NCBI RefSeq assembly: GCF_000746845.1
Contig: NZ_KN050846.1
Coordinates: 813,394 to 877,393, forward strand
DNA length: 64,000 nucleotides
Direction of reading: 5' to 3'
DNA from: Altibacter lentus
GTDB lineage: Bacteria > Bacteroidota > Bacteroidia > Flavobacteriales > Flavobacteriaceae
Both the position numbers and the translations under genes were made by a program. Below, one piece after another: positions 33,104-41,554 of this stretch. The notes under the pieces are model-generated. The model had not been told where the DNA came from, ran no database searches, and saw only the letters and a list, made by a program, of their open reading frames with translations. Position 1 is the first letter of the stretch. Each line of letters begins with the position of its first letter.

Positions 33104-34933
33104 TTATCCTTTACGGCGACGTCTCCCGCCTGTCCCTGTATTTTGAGGTTTCTCATTTTTCCTGCGACTTTTACCGCTAAACTTGGGACGATCTCCGCCG
33201 CTTTCGCTTCCGCGTTTTTTAAAGCCTCCTTTTGAGCCGCCTTCACTCTTAAAACTGCCTCGTTTACTATCACCACGGGTGCTTCGGCTTCGGTCACTGC
33301 GGCCTCGGCCCCCGCCACTTCGTCCTCTTCCGCCGCGATCCTTAGAAACTTCTACAGAAATGTTTCTTCCGTCGAGTTTGAAATCGTTGAAAATACCCAA
33401 AACCATTTCCTCATGTTTGGTATCGGTATTAAAGAATGAGAAACTATCTTTTACATCTACTTTATACACATCGTCCTTTTCCAAACCTAACAGATCGCGT
33501 AAAAAGTCTTTTAGCGTCATCCAATCGAAGTCATCCTTCCCTCCTATATTAATAAAGTAGCGAGTGGAATCTTTAGAATCACTGTCGTCATGGTCTCTCC
33601 CGCTTCCACCAGGTGCATTGAGGTCCTTGGCATTCTTGTAGTAATTATAGAATCTTGTAAATTCAACCGAGAAAACCTTTTTAATCAATTCCTCTTTGCT
33701 GAAATCTATTAATACCTCGTTGATATTTGGCAGATACATATCGATCTCGTGATTGATCTTCGTGTTCTTGATGCTGTTAGCCAAATGGAACAACTGCACT
33801 TCGCAGATCTCCATTCCGCCGGGAATATCCTTTTTTTCGAATTTCTTCTGAATGATCTTTTCAATAGCACTTATCTTTCGAACTTCACTTTTGGAAACGA
33901 TCACCATGGACACACCACTCTTGCCAGCACGTCCCGTTCGACCACTTCGGTGGGTGTAGGTCTCGATCTCGTCCGGGAGTTGATAGTTGATCACGTGAGT
34001 GATATCATCTACATCAATCCCCCGCGCTGCCACATCTGTAGCAACCAACATCTGGATCTGCCTGTTTCTAAAGGATTTCATCACCAGATCACGCTGGTTC
34101 TGACTCAGGTCACCGTGCAACGCTGCAGCATTGTAGCCGTCAGTGATAAGTTGTTCTGCCACTTTTTGAGTGTCGCGCTTCGTTCTACAAAAGATCACCG
34201 AAAATATATCGGGATTGGCGTCACAAAGTCGTTTTAATGCAGCATATCTGTCTCGTGTATTTACTAAATAGTACTCATGAGAGACGGCTTCAGTACTTAC
34301 ATTTTTAGACCCTACCGTGATCTCGACAGGAGTGTGCATAAATTTTTTGGCAATGGTGGAAACCTCCTTAGGCATCGTAGCGCTAAACAACCAGGTACTC
34401 TTATCTTCGGGCGAATGTGAAAGGATCTCGGTGATGTCCTCATAAAAACCCATGTTTAGCATTTCATCGGCCTCATCGAGAACACAATATTCTATTTTGG
34501 AGATATCGATCATTCTTCGACCGATCATATCTTTCATCCTGCCGGGTGTCGCTACAATAACCTGAGCCCCTTTTTTGATCTGTTTGGCCTGTTCGGTAAT
34601 ACTCGCACCTCCGTAAACTGCAACAATATTGAGCCCTTTTATATACTTTCCGTAGCTGTTCATCTCGTTGGTGATCTGCAGACATAGCTCTCGCGTGGGC
34701 GAAAGGATCAATCCTTGGGTCGTTCTGCTTTGAGCATCGATCTTTTGCAACATGGGAAACCCGAATGCAGCCGTCTTTCCGGTACCGGTCTGTGCCAGTG
34801 AAACCAGATCAGTCTCTTTGCTTAAAAGGATTGGAATTGTTTTTTCTTGTACTTCCGAAGGGGTTTCAAAACCCATATCGGTAATGGCCTGAAGCAATTG
34901 CTCGTTAAGGCCTAACTCTTTAAATGTAGACAT
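33104..34933 (-). CDS. DEAD-box RNA helicase with basic RGG-type tail
   Basis: A 609-residue ATP-dependent RNA helicase. It has the Q motif, Walker A SLAQTGTGKTAAFGFP (about 45-60), DEAD in CVLDEADEMLNMGF, SAT in WLFSATMPKE, and motif VI HRSGRTGRAGKSG. A DbpA-like RNA-binding domain lies at about 460-530 (FFNTDTKHEEMVLGIFNDFKLDG-like), followed by a 75-residue Arg/Gly/Ser/Lys-rich tail. It resembles DeaD/CshA helicases for ribosome assembly and cold adaptation. The promoter at 35063-35091 implies a leader of about 125 bases with three hairpins. Confidence 0.94.
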   Translation of the reverse strand: MSTFKELGLNEQLLQAITDMGFETPSEVQEKTIPILLSKETDLVSLAQTGTGKTAAFGFPMLQKIDAQSRTTQGLILSPTRELCLQITNEMNSYGKYIKGLNIVAVYGGASITEQAKQIKKGAQVIVATPGRMKDMIGRRMIDISKIEYCVLDEADEMLNMGFYEDITEILSHSPEDKSTWLFSATMPKEVSTIAKKFMHTPVEITVGSKNVSTEAVSHEYYLVNTRDRYAALKRLCDANPDIFSVIFCRTKRDTQKVAEQLITDGYNAAALHGDLSQNQRDLVMKSFRNRQIQMLVATDVAARGIDVDDITHVINYQLPDEIETYTHRSGRTGRAGKSGVSMVIVSKSEVRKISAIEKIIQKKFEKKDIPGGMEICEVQLFHLANSIKNTKINHEIDMYLPNINEVLIDFSKEELIKKVFSVEFTRFYNYYKNAKDLNAPGGSGRDHDDSDSKDSTRYFINIGGKDDFDWMTLKDFLRDLLGLEKDDVYKVDVKDSFSFFNTDTKHEEMVLGIFNDFKLDGRNISVEVSKDRGGRGRSGGGRGRSDRSRSTRGDSKRGSFKSEGGSKGGFKKRGSESGGDRPKFSGKSRRKNEKPQNTGTGGRRRRKG

Positions 34934-35058
34934 ATTGAATAATAAGTGTTTATTTGTACTTACTGAAGCGGACTCGACAAATAAACCTTATCACTTCGTG
35001 CAGTACTACCTCACCCTGAGGATTTTCTAATTCGCCGTACTTTGATTCGGCGAACGAG
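34934..35058 (-). promoter_or_regulatory. Long structured 5' leader of the DEAD-box helicase gene
   Basis: Between the expected transcription start (about 35058) and the ATG at 34933 lie three inverted repeats: TTCGCCG/CGGCGAA (35031-35037, 35048-35054), CCTCA/TGAGG (35009-35013, 35017-35021), and a 9-bp pair GTTTATTTG/CAAATAAAC (34948-34956, 34978-34986) close to the start codon. Cold-induced helicase genes often carry long leaders; that this one is temperature-responsive is inference. Confidence 0.45.
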
Positions 35059-35062
35059 GGCG

Positions 35063-35091
35063 CAAAGATACTCTTTAATTCCGATTCTCAA
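35063..35091 (-). promoter_or_regulatory. Two-element promoter of the DEAD-box helicase gene
   Basis: On the minus strand, TTG (35091 to 35089) and a perfect TATCTTTG (35070 to 35063) are 18 bases apart. Confidence 0.7.
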
Positions 35092-35202
35092 TTTTGATTG
35101 TGAGATTTTTATGATTATCGGACAATTCTTTTTCAGAAAAAAACAGTTCGAATATTTATCTATATTTAACGCGTTTAATTATTCAAAGACTCATACCGCT
35201 TC

Positions 35203-35817
35203 ATGAAAAACTCAGCACTTTTAATTTTCTTTCTATGTTCCCTTTTTTCCATTCCAGCCATGGCTCAGCAATTGGAAGTGGGTCCGATGGTAAACTACGA
35301 CCGTACCTCTTTTAATATTCCGGATAGTTCTTTTATTGTGATTGGCGGACCGGGAGGCGGTTCTGAAGGCTCACGAACCACCGGTTTCGAAACCAATTAT
35401 AGTGTAGGTGCGTACGGCACCTATTATTTCCACGAACATTTTGGCATCGCTGGAGAGCTCTACTACACCGAAACTTCCGCCACCGAATTTGATGACAACG
35501 TATTTAAGTCCCTTAACTTCATCCCCTATATAACAGCCGAGCTATGGAATACCAATATTTATTTGAACCTGGGTGGTGGATTTGCATATATGCTCGATAC
35601 GTCTATGTTTGACGGTGATTATAATGTCAACGAAGAAGACATTCAATCATTTGATATCCCTATAAAAATGGCGGTCAACTATCGTATTACAGACATTATT
35701 ACGATCGATCTGGGGATACACACCTCTGCTACCCGTGTGGTAAAAGATGATATTACAAGAGTACATCATTATTTAGGGATCAAAGTTCCCCTCAATCGCA
35801 TTCTTTCGAAAGGATAA
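35203..35817 (+). CDS. Outer-membrane beta-barrel protein
   Basis: A 204-residue protein with a signal peptide (ending AMAQ at about 22) and alternating beta-strands with aromatic girdles throughout, for example SVGAYGTYYFHEHFGIAGEL and NTNIYLNLGGGFAYML. This is an OmpW/OmpA-like small barrel of eight or so strands, typical of the outer membrane of Bacteroidota. The exact role is unknown. Its stop is one base from the convergent rdgB stop. A -7-like TATATTTA lies at 35161-35168. Confidence 0.85.
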   Translation: MKNSALLIFFLCSLFSIPAMAQQLEVGPMVNYDRTSFNIPDSSFIVIGGPGGGSEGSRTTGFETNYSVGAYGTYYFHEHFGIAGELYYTETSATEFDDNVFKSLNFIPYITAELWNTNIYLNLGGGFAYMLDTSMFDGDYNVNEEDIQSFDIPIKMAVNYRITDIITIDLGIHTSATRVVKDDITRVHHYLGIKVPLNRILSKG

Positions 35818-35818
35818 T

Positions 35819-36391
35819 CTATTCTGAAAGGTACTCGATAAGCTGGCGCATGGCCTTGCCGCGATGTCCAATCCGGCTTTTTTCGACGAGACTCATCTCT
35901 GCAAAGGTTTGTGATGATTCTTTGGGCAAGAAAATAGGGTCGTAACCAAATCCTTTTTCTCCACGCGGCGAAGTTGTGATCTCCCCCTCACAAATACCGG
36001 TAAACATAGTATTTGCACCCTTAAGGGTAAGGGCGATCGCGGTCTTAAAACGAGCAGAACGATCTTGCTTTCCCTTCAAATTGTACAGCAGTTTCTGCAT
36101 ATTGGCATCGGCATCGTTTTCCGGACCCGCATATCTGGCACTGTGGACACCCGGCTCGTTATTAAGTGCTGCCACCTCCAAGCCGGTATCATCGGCAAAG
36201 CAATCGTATCCGTAGCGATCACGTACATAATTTGCTTTTAAAGCGGCGTTTCCTTCAATAGTGAAAGCCGTTTCGGGAATATCTTCCAGGCACCCTATAT
36301 CGGTTAAACTTAAAAGCTCTAAGTGGCTGGGCAATAGCGCTTTTACTTCTATGAATTTATTTTTATTATGCGTGGCAAATACAAGTTGCAT
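35819..36391 (-). CDS. rdgB: Non-canonical purine NTP pyrophosphatase (RdgB/HAM1)
   Basis: A 190-residue enzyme that hydrolyses ITP, dITP and XTP, keeping deaminated purines out of nucleic acids. It has FATHNKNKFIEVKALLP at the start, then the DDTGLEVAALNNEPGVHSARYAG block (about 68-90), and GEKGFGYDPIFLP near 144, all typical of the family. Length is normal. It ends one base from the convergent beta-barrel gene. Confidence 0.94.
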   Translation of the reverse strand: MQLVFATHNKNKFIEVKALLPSHLELLSLTDIGCLEDIPETAFTIEGNAALKANYVRDRYGYDCFADDTGLEVAALNNEPGVHSARYAGPENDADANMQKLLYNLKGKQDRSARFKTAIALTLKGANTMFTGICEGEITTSPRGEKGFGYDPIFLPKESSQTFAEMSLVEKSRIGHRGKAMRQLIEYLSE

Positions 36392-36442
36392 AGGTGGCGA
36401 GGGGATTATTGGATTCTTGGATTGTAGGTTTAAGTTTAAAAC

Positions 36443-36817
36443 TTACTTTTGAGAATGCAGCGCTACTCGATTGCCTTCAGAATCTATAAAGGCACCCATG
36501 TATCCATGTTCTTCAGAAATTTGGGTCTTCTTTTGATAGATCTTTCCTCCTGCACTTTCTACCCTATCCAGTTCCATTTGCACATCCTTGCTATAAAAAT
36601 AGACCAAAGGGCCTTCGGTACTGGGAATATAACTCTCCTGCTTCACAAGCGTTCCGGCAGCACCGGGAGCGTCTTTAGTAAAGGGAAACCAACCCATCTC
36701 GAATCCGCCAAAATTCACTAGCTGAATGTCGATCTTAAAAACGGTTTCATAAAATTTTTGAGCCCGCGCCATATCATTGACCGGTATCTCGATCCAAGCA
36801 AACATATTATGTTCCAT
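36443..36817 (-). CDS. VOC family protein (glyoxalase/bleomycin-resistance-like)
   Basis: A 124-residue protein of the vicinal oxygen chelate fold. The start FAWIEIPVNDMARAQKFYETVF is the classical first half, and GYMGAFIDSEGNRVALHS the end of the second. Potential metal ligands are Glu near residue 9 and Glu near 115. The substrate is unknown. It follows the SRPBCC gene by four bases on the same strand. Confidence 0.88.
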   Translation of the reverse strand: MEHNMFAWIEIPVNDMARAQKFYETVFKIDIQLVNFGGFEMGWFPFTKDAPGAAGTLVKQESYIPSTEGPLVYFYSKDVQMELDRVESAGGKIYQKKTQISEEHGYMGAFIDSEGNRVALHSQK

Positions 36818-36821
36818 AGTC

Positions 36822-37358
36822 TTACAGGTTATTTTTTTCTAATTCGATTTTCAAGGAAGCCAATCCTTCTTCAAAGTCTTTGCCAACTGCTTTGTCCATA
36901 TTGAAGAATAGCATCATGATGTTCATAGGTGGTTTGTTCTCGCCGTTGAAGCCCCAGATCACTTCGGTTTCATTAGGCTCTACCTCCCTTACCAGCAAGT
37001 ACCCATTACTTACAGACTTCCAGGGCTTTAAGAACCGTATCTCGGTTCCTACCCTTTCGTTCTCAATGAGCGTCATGATCTCCTGCTCTCCGGAGCCCAC
37101 CTGTTTGTGGTCACTTTCCCATTTTGAAATGAAACCCACGGTACCGTCTGTGCCTGTGAACGTTTGTTTCATATTTGGGTCTCGTTTTTTCCATGGCGAC
37201 CAATGATCCTGATTCTTTATAAATTTAAGATAATTGTAGACTTCGGGAAGCGGTCTTCGAATAAGGATACTTCGTTGTACATCGTACTTTTTAGGAGCCA
37301 CCAGCGCTAAAATAATGAGCAGTGCAATAATGCCTAATAAAATATAAAGGAAAATCAT
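36822..37358 (-). CDS. Membrane-anchored SRPBCC (polyketide-cyclase-like) protein
   Basis: A 178-residue protein with an N-terminal membrane helix (about 2-24), then an SRPBCC domain starting at VQRSILIRRPLPEVYNYLKFIKN and containing HWSPWKKRDPNMKQTFTG. The C-terminal helix with AVGKDFEEGLASLKIELEK closes the cavity. Ligand unknown. It forms a two-gene unit with the VOC protein (four-base gap). Confidence 0.85.
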   Translation of the reverse strand: MIFLYILLGIIALLIILALVAPKKYDVQRSILIRRPLPEVYNYLKFIKNQDHWSPWKKRDPNMKQTFTGTDGTVGFISKWESDHKQVGSGEQEIMTLIENERVGTEIRFLKPWKSVSNGYLLVREVEPNETEVIWGFNGENKPPMNIMMLFFNMDKAVGKDFEEGLASLKIELEKNNL

Positions 37359-37388
37359 AGTGAGGAGTTTTTGGTTGTTGGATTAAAT

Positions 37389-38054
37389 TTACGACTTTTT
37401 ATCATTGTAAAAACGTTCAATGATTTCTTGCGAGCTTTTTATGGTTCGTTGGGTCCATTCCATTTCGATCTCAAGTTTCTCTGCTTCGGAAAGAGCCCAG
37501 TCTACATTTTCAATGCGCATTCTAGTGACAACTTCCTGTAGGATAATGGCTGCCGATACTGAAATATTCAAGCTTTCAGTAAAACCATACATAGGGATCT
37601 TTAGGAATCCGTCCGCTTGCTGAAGCACCGTATCACTAAGTCCGTCGCTTTCTTTTCCGAAGAAAAAAGCACTCTTTTTCGCAACATCGAAATCGTGAAG
37701 CAAGGTAGCATCGTTGTGCGGTGTGGTGGCAATGATCTGATAGCCGTTCTCCCGAAGCGTTTTCATACACTCTTTTATCCCGTTGTATCTGTGGAGGCTT
37801 ACCCACTTTTGTGCACCCATGGCGATCTCACGGTCGATACGTTTTCCCAGCCGTTCCTCTACTACATGCAGGTCCTGGATCCCAAACACATCGCAAGTGC
37901 GCATTACAGCGCTGGTGTTATGCAATTGATACACATCTTCTGTCACCACCGTGAAATGACGTGTACGCTGCGAAAGGACATTGGAGAAGAGTTGCCGCCT
38001 CCTGTCGGTTAATAATGATTGTAAGTATTCGAACAGTTGTAAGTCCAAAAGCAT
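37389..38054 (-). CDS. TrmH/SpoU family RNA 2'-O-methyltransferase
   Basis: A 221-residue SPOUT methyltransferase. Motif 1 lies in HNTSAVMRTCDVFGIQDLHVVEE (about 53-75), motif 2 in FFFGKESDGLSD, and motif 3 in LNISVSAAIILQEVV. It resembles TrmH, which methylates G18 of tRNA. ATG at 38054 is preferred over an in-frame upstream start at 38144 because the family begins at this point and a promoter-like TATCTTAG lies at 38065-38072 on the minus strand, inside the longer frame. That position would leave only a few bases of leader. Confidence 0.9.
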   Translation of the reverse strand: MLLDLQLFEYLQSLLTDRRRQLFSNVLSQRTRHFTVVTEDVYQLHNTSAVMRTCDVFGIQDLHVVEERLGKRIDREIAMGAQKWVSLHRYNGIKECMKTLRENGYQIIATTPHNDATLLHDFDVAKKSAFFFGKESDGLSDTVLQQADGFLKIPMYGFTESLNISVSAAIILQEVVTRMRIENVDWALSEAEKLEIEMEWTQRTIKSSQEIIERFYNDKKS

Positions 38055-38264
38055 GAGATTTTCGCTAAGATACAGTGTATTTTTTTCTTCGGAAACAATC
38101 AATAGACAACTTATTGGGAAACGGAATAACGGGAAACTGAACATCTGTGCATGGCAAGCGGTATATGGATCTATGAAGCTTCAGTATCCAGAGGCGCCTT
38201 ACACTTCATGTGTATTTTCAGCAAAAAAACATACCTTCGTAATGCAACCAAAACGAGTTTTATT

Positions 38265-38939
38265 TTGAAAATTGCAGTACTTACAGGCGCCGGAGTTAGC
38301 GCCGAAAGTGGTCTAAAGACCTTTCGCGACAGTAATGGATTATGGGAAGGGCACGATGTCATGGAAGTTGCGTCCCCACAAGGATTTCATAAAAACCCTG
38401 CTCTGGTACTCGACTTTTACAATCAACGTCGCAAACAATTGCTTGAAGTGCTTCCCAACGCCGCTCATCATGCCCTAGCAGATCTGGAAAAGGATCACGA
38501 AGTTACCATCATTACCCAAAATGTGGACGATCTTCATGAACGCGCCGGCAGCAGTAATGTAATTCATTTACATGGGGAACTGCTCAAGGTGCGCAGTACT
38601 TTCGACGAATCACTTATTCTTGATTGGAAACAGGATCTCAATATTGGTGATTTTTGTGAGCACAATCATCAGCTGCGTCCGCATATTGTGTGGTTTGGAG
38701 AAGCGGTTCCCTTAATGGAAGTCGCGATGGATATCGTAGCTCGAGCCGAAGTCCTTATTATTGTGGGTACTTCCATGCAGGTGTACCCTGCGGCAGGATT
38801 GATACAATACGCCTCTTACAACACTTCCGTTTATTTTGTAGATCCCAATCCATCCATACGGTCCTCAGAACGTGTCACCGTTTTTGCCGAAAAAGCGACC
38901 ACGGGTGTCCCAAAGGTAGTCGCTGCATTAAATTCGTAG
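38265..38939 (+). CDS. NAD-dependent protein deacylase (sirtuin, CobB/SIRT5-like)
   Basis: A 224-residue Sir2 enzyme. It has GAGVSAESG (8-16), TFRDSNGLW (19-27), the NAD and catalytic block TQNVDDLHERAG (84-95) and catalytic His103 in LHGE. Tyr52 and Arg55 in FYNQRRKQL match the YxxR pair of CobB and SIRT5 that prefers succinyl or malonyl lysine. Only one cysteine (131) remains where four zinc cysteines are usual. The TTG start at 38265 gives MKIAVLTGAG; a TACCTTCG promoter-like box lies at 38232-38239. The longer frame upstream has no sirtuin character. Confidence 0.9.
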   Translation: MKIAVLTGAGVSAESGLKTFRDSNGLWEGHDVMEVASPQGFHKNPALVLDFYNQRRKQLLEVLPNAAHHALADLEKDHEVTIITQNVDDLHERAGSSNVIHLHGELLKVRSTFDESLILDWKQDLNIGDFCEHNHQLRPHIVWFGEAVPLMEVAMDIVARAEVLIIVGTSMQVYPAAGLIQYASYNTSVYFVDPNPSIRSSERVTVFAEKATTGVPKVVAALNS

Positions 38940-38943
38940 TGGT

Positions 38944-39528
38944 ATGAAATCTGAAGCGCTCTTTAAAAAACTGGAACATATTAAAGCTTACCGCCAATCA
39001 CGTCTGGAGGTTGCGCAATGGGTCTTATCTCACCCCGAAACACTGCCGGAACTTCTACAGTATTGCTACCAAGTAGAAGACGAAATCTCCTTTCGTGCTT
39101 CGTGGGTGCTGGAATTTGTATGCATGGAAGAGTTATCGTTGCTGATCCCGCATTTTGATTTATTTTTCGAATCCCTGCCCAGAGTGAAAAAAGATCAGGC
39201 ATTGCGCCCTATAGCTAAGATTTGTGAAATGATCGCAGTTGCAAATTACAAGAATAGAGAACCAAAGATCACGGCAGCTTTTACGAACCGGCATAAGGAG
39301 CAAATGACCTCATGTTGCTTCGATTGGCTTTTGGGGAACGAAAAGGTCGCTTGTAAGGTATATGCCATGTCCGGCCTTTATTATCTTGGTACCGAATTCC
39401 GGTGGATCCATCCCGAGCTGCTTCGCATCCTCACCGATAATATGCATGCACACAGTGCCGCCTATCGCGCTCGAGGCAAACACCTGCTAAAAAAATTACA
39501 GACTCCCCCGCGAAAACGATCTCATTAA
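38944..39528 (+). CDS. Conserved helical protein upstream of purB
   Basis: A 194-residue soluble protein made of about nine amphipathic helices, with HEAT-like or ARM-like features (for example ISFRASWVLEFVCME and KVACKVYAMSGLYYLG). It ends in a very basic tail. It starts four bases after the sirtuin stop, so is probably cotranscribed with it, and lies 66 bases before purB. From memory, relatives have been given the name adenylosuccinate lyase by neighbourhood; this sequence has no such fold. Function unknown. Confidence 0.75.
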   Translation: MKSEALFKKLEHIKAYRQSRLEVAQWVLSHPETLPELLQYCYQVEDEISFRASWVLEFVCMEELSLLIPHFDLFFESLPRVKKDQALRPIAKICEMIAVANYKNREPKITAAFTNRHKEQMTSCCFDWLLGNEKVACKVYAMSGLYYLGTEFRWIHPELLRILTDNMHAHSAAYRARGKHLLKKLQTPPRKRSH

Positions 39529-39567
39529 AAAATCCACACCCGTACGGTCTAACTGTGGATACTTCCG

Positions 39568-39575
39568 TATCTTTG
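39568..39575 (+). promoter_or_regulatory. Promoter -7 box (TATCTTTG) of purB
   Basis: A perfect TAnnTTTG match lies 19 bases before the purB ATG at 39595. The -33 region lacks a TTG, so activity may need an activator or be weak. Confidence 0.55.
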
Positions 39576-39594
39576 CAGCTTCAAAATAACGCTT

Positions 39595-40938
39595 ATGATC
39601 ACCAATGCTTTACAAGCCATTTCGCCTATAGACGGTAGATACGCCACTAAGACAGCTGCCCTTGTTCCTTTTTTTTCTGAAGAAGCCTTAATTAGGTATC
39701 GGGTGCAGATTGAAGTAGAATATTTTATTGCATTGGTGGAGCTTCCGCTGCCTCAGTTATCTGATTTTGACAAGACTCTTTTTTCCGATTTACGGGAACT
39801 GTATACTTCATTTTCTGTGCAAGATGCGGCACACATAAAGGAAACCGAAAAGATCACCAATCACGACGTAAAAGCGGTAGAATATTTTATCAAAGAAAAA
39901 TTTGATGCTTTAGGTCTTCAGAAATACAAAGAATTCATCCATTTCGGACTTACGTCGCAGGATATCAATAACACGGCTATCCCCCTCTCCCTAAAGGATG
40001 CGATGAATGCCGTGTATGTTCCGCAACTCTTTACAGTAAGGGATAAACTAAAAGAATTAGCGTCAGACTGGGCCGACATACCCATGTTGGCACGCACTCA
40101 TGGCCAACCGGCCTCACCAACGCGTTTGGGTAAAGAGATCGAGGTTTTTGTGGTTCGGCTGAATGAACAATTCGATCTTTTGAACGACATCAAGAGTGCT
40201 GCTAAATTTGGAGGTGCAACAGGAAATTTCAATGCACACAAAGTGGCATACCCCACTACCGACTGGAAAGCGTTTGGAACTGAGTTTGTACAAGACCGTC
40301 TGGGGCTTCACCATTCGTTCCCTACGACCCAAATTGAGCACTACGATCACATGGCAGCCTTATTCGATTGCTTAAAACGCATCAACACCATTCTTATCGA
40401 CCTGGATCGTGATATTTGGCAATATGTAGCCATGGATTATTTTAAGCAAAAGATTAAAAAGGGGGAAGTAGGTTCCTCTGCTATGCCCCATAAAGTCAAT
40501 CCTATTGATTTTGAGAACAGTGAAGGAAATCTGGGGATTGCAAATGCACTATTTGAACATTTGTCTTCCAAACTTCCTATTAGCAGGTTGCAACGAGATC
40601 TTACGGATAGCACCGTACTACGAAATATAGGAGTCCCTATTGGACATACGCTTATTGCGTTTCAATCCACATTAAAGGGTTTGAACAAATTGCTTCTAAA
40701 CGAAGAGAAATTTGCAGAAGACCTGGAAAACAATTGGGCGGTCGTAGCAGAAGCCATCCAGACCATCCTTAGGCGTGAAGGTTATCCCAATCCGTATGAA
40801 GCATTAAAAGGTCTCACACGAACCAACGAACGGATCAATCAAACCTCGATTGCCAATTTTATTGAATCGTTAGAGATCCATGAAGCCGTAAAAAAAGAAA
40901 TGCATGCTATCACTCCCGGAAATTACACCGGGATTTAA
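39595..40938 (+). CDS. purB: Adenylosuccinate lyase
   Basis: A 447-residue enzyme of the fumarase/aspartase superfamily that acts twice in purine synthesis, on SAICAR and on adenylosuccinate. It begins with the ISPIDGRYA motif, has the catalytic His region HGQPASPTRLG near 172, and the superfamily signature GSSAMPHKVNPIDFEN near residue 294. Length and domains are normal. It has its own -7 box and a strong terminator. Confidence 0.96.
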   Translation: MITNALQAISPIDGRYATKTAALVPFFSEEALIRYRVQIEVEYFIALVELPLPQLSDFDKTLFSDLRELYTSFSVQDAAHIKETEKITNHDVKAVEYFIKEKFDALGLQKYKEFIHFGLTSQDINNTAIPLSLKDAMNAVYVPQLFTVRDKLKELASDWADIPMLARTHGQPASPTRLGKEIEVFVVRLNEQFDLLNDIKSAAKFGGATGNFNAHKVAYPTTDWKAFGTEFVQDRLGLHHSFPTTQIEHYDHMAALFDCLKRINTILIDLDRDIWQYVAMDYFKQKIKKGEVGSSAMPHKVNPIDFENSEGNLGIANALFEHLSSKLPISRLQRDLTDSTVLRNIGVPIGHTLIAFQSTLKGLNKLLLNEEKFAEDLENNWAVVAEAIQTILRREGYPNPYEALKGLTRTNERINQTSIANFIESLEIHEAVKKEMHAITPGNYTGI

Positions 40939-40976
40939 ATAAAAAAAGGCTTCATGATGAAGCCTTTTTTTATTTT
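40939..40976. terminator. Bidirectional terminator between purB and DUF4252 gene
   Basis: AAAAAAGGCTTC and GAAGCCTTTTTT form a long perfect stem around a short loop (ATGAT), with A and T runs on both sides. It lies six bases after the purB stop and 14 bases before the convergent gene stop. Confidence 0.9.
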
Positions 40977-40988
40977 GACAGTGCCTAA

Positions 40989-41552
40989 TTACATAGCGCT
41001 ACTATCGGTTTTTGTTTCAAATAATTCTCCAATTGTTTTTAATTGAGAGGCATCAATGTCTCCCCGATCTATAGAGTTCATCAGTTTCAGCATGCTGTCC
41101 GGCCGCATATCGTCTCCTAAAAGTCTGAAGACGGCAAAACCTCTTTCATTGTCACTGGCAAATACAATTAGTTCATCGATGGCATCCTCTTCGCCAAGGT
41201 ATTTTAAAGTAGCACCTTGATTATTAGAGCCCATTTTCATAAGGGTCTTATATTTCTCTTGCCCTATGATTTCCTTCAGTTTTGCCTTTTCAGCTTCATA
41301 TTCTGCAACATTGCCGCTTTTTATTGGGTAGGCAACCACGTTGATCTTCTTAACGGTGCTGAGGATCTCCTTTTCTTCTTCGGTAAAACTTGCATCGTCA
41401 CTTTGCAACAAACTGGTTGCCAGATCGATCTTTACAAACTTATCGTCATCTTGCTTATCTACTAAATAGCGTTGCAAGGAGGTTCCATCATTGCAACCGG
41501 TCAAGGCCAATAGAGCGAGAGTGAGTGCTGTTATATATTTTAAAAGTACCAT
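40989..41552 (-). CDS. DUF4252 lipoprotein
   Basis: A 187-residue protein with a lipoprotein signal (LALLALTGCN, cysteine at about 20). The DUF4252 region follows, with KFVKIDLATSLLQSDDASFTEEEKEIL and a regular mix of helices and strands. It is a paralogue of the next gene upstream, sharing the same layout. DUF4252 has no known function; in Bacteroidota it sits beside ECF sigma factors. It is the last gene of a four-gene operon. Confidence 0.85.
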   Translation of the reverse strand: MVLLKYITALTLALLALTGCNDGTSLQRYLVDKQDDDKFVKIDLATSLLQSDDASFTEEEKEILSTVKKINVVAYPIKSGNVAEYEAEKAKLKEIIGQEKYKTLMKMGSNNQGATLKYLGEEDAIDELIVFASDNERGFAVFRLLGDDMRPDSMLKLMNSIDRGDIDASQLKTIGELFETKTDSSAM

Positions 41553-41554
41553 GG

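Noticed and set aside
33097-33318. A 73-codon Ala/Val/Glu-rich frame on the minus strand
   Set aside because: It is the shifted reading of the repetitive RGG tail of the helicase gene, a known artefact of low-complexity coding DNA.
38055-38264. Longer N-terminal extensions of the TrmH-like gene and the sirtuin gene
   Set aside because: Both extensions lack family similarity and contain the promoter-like boxes; the shorter starts fit the families.
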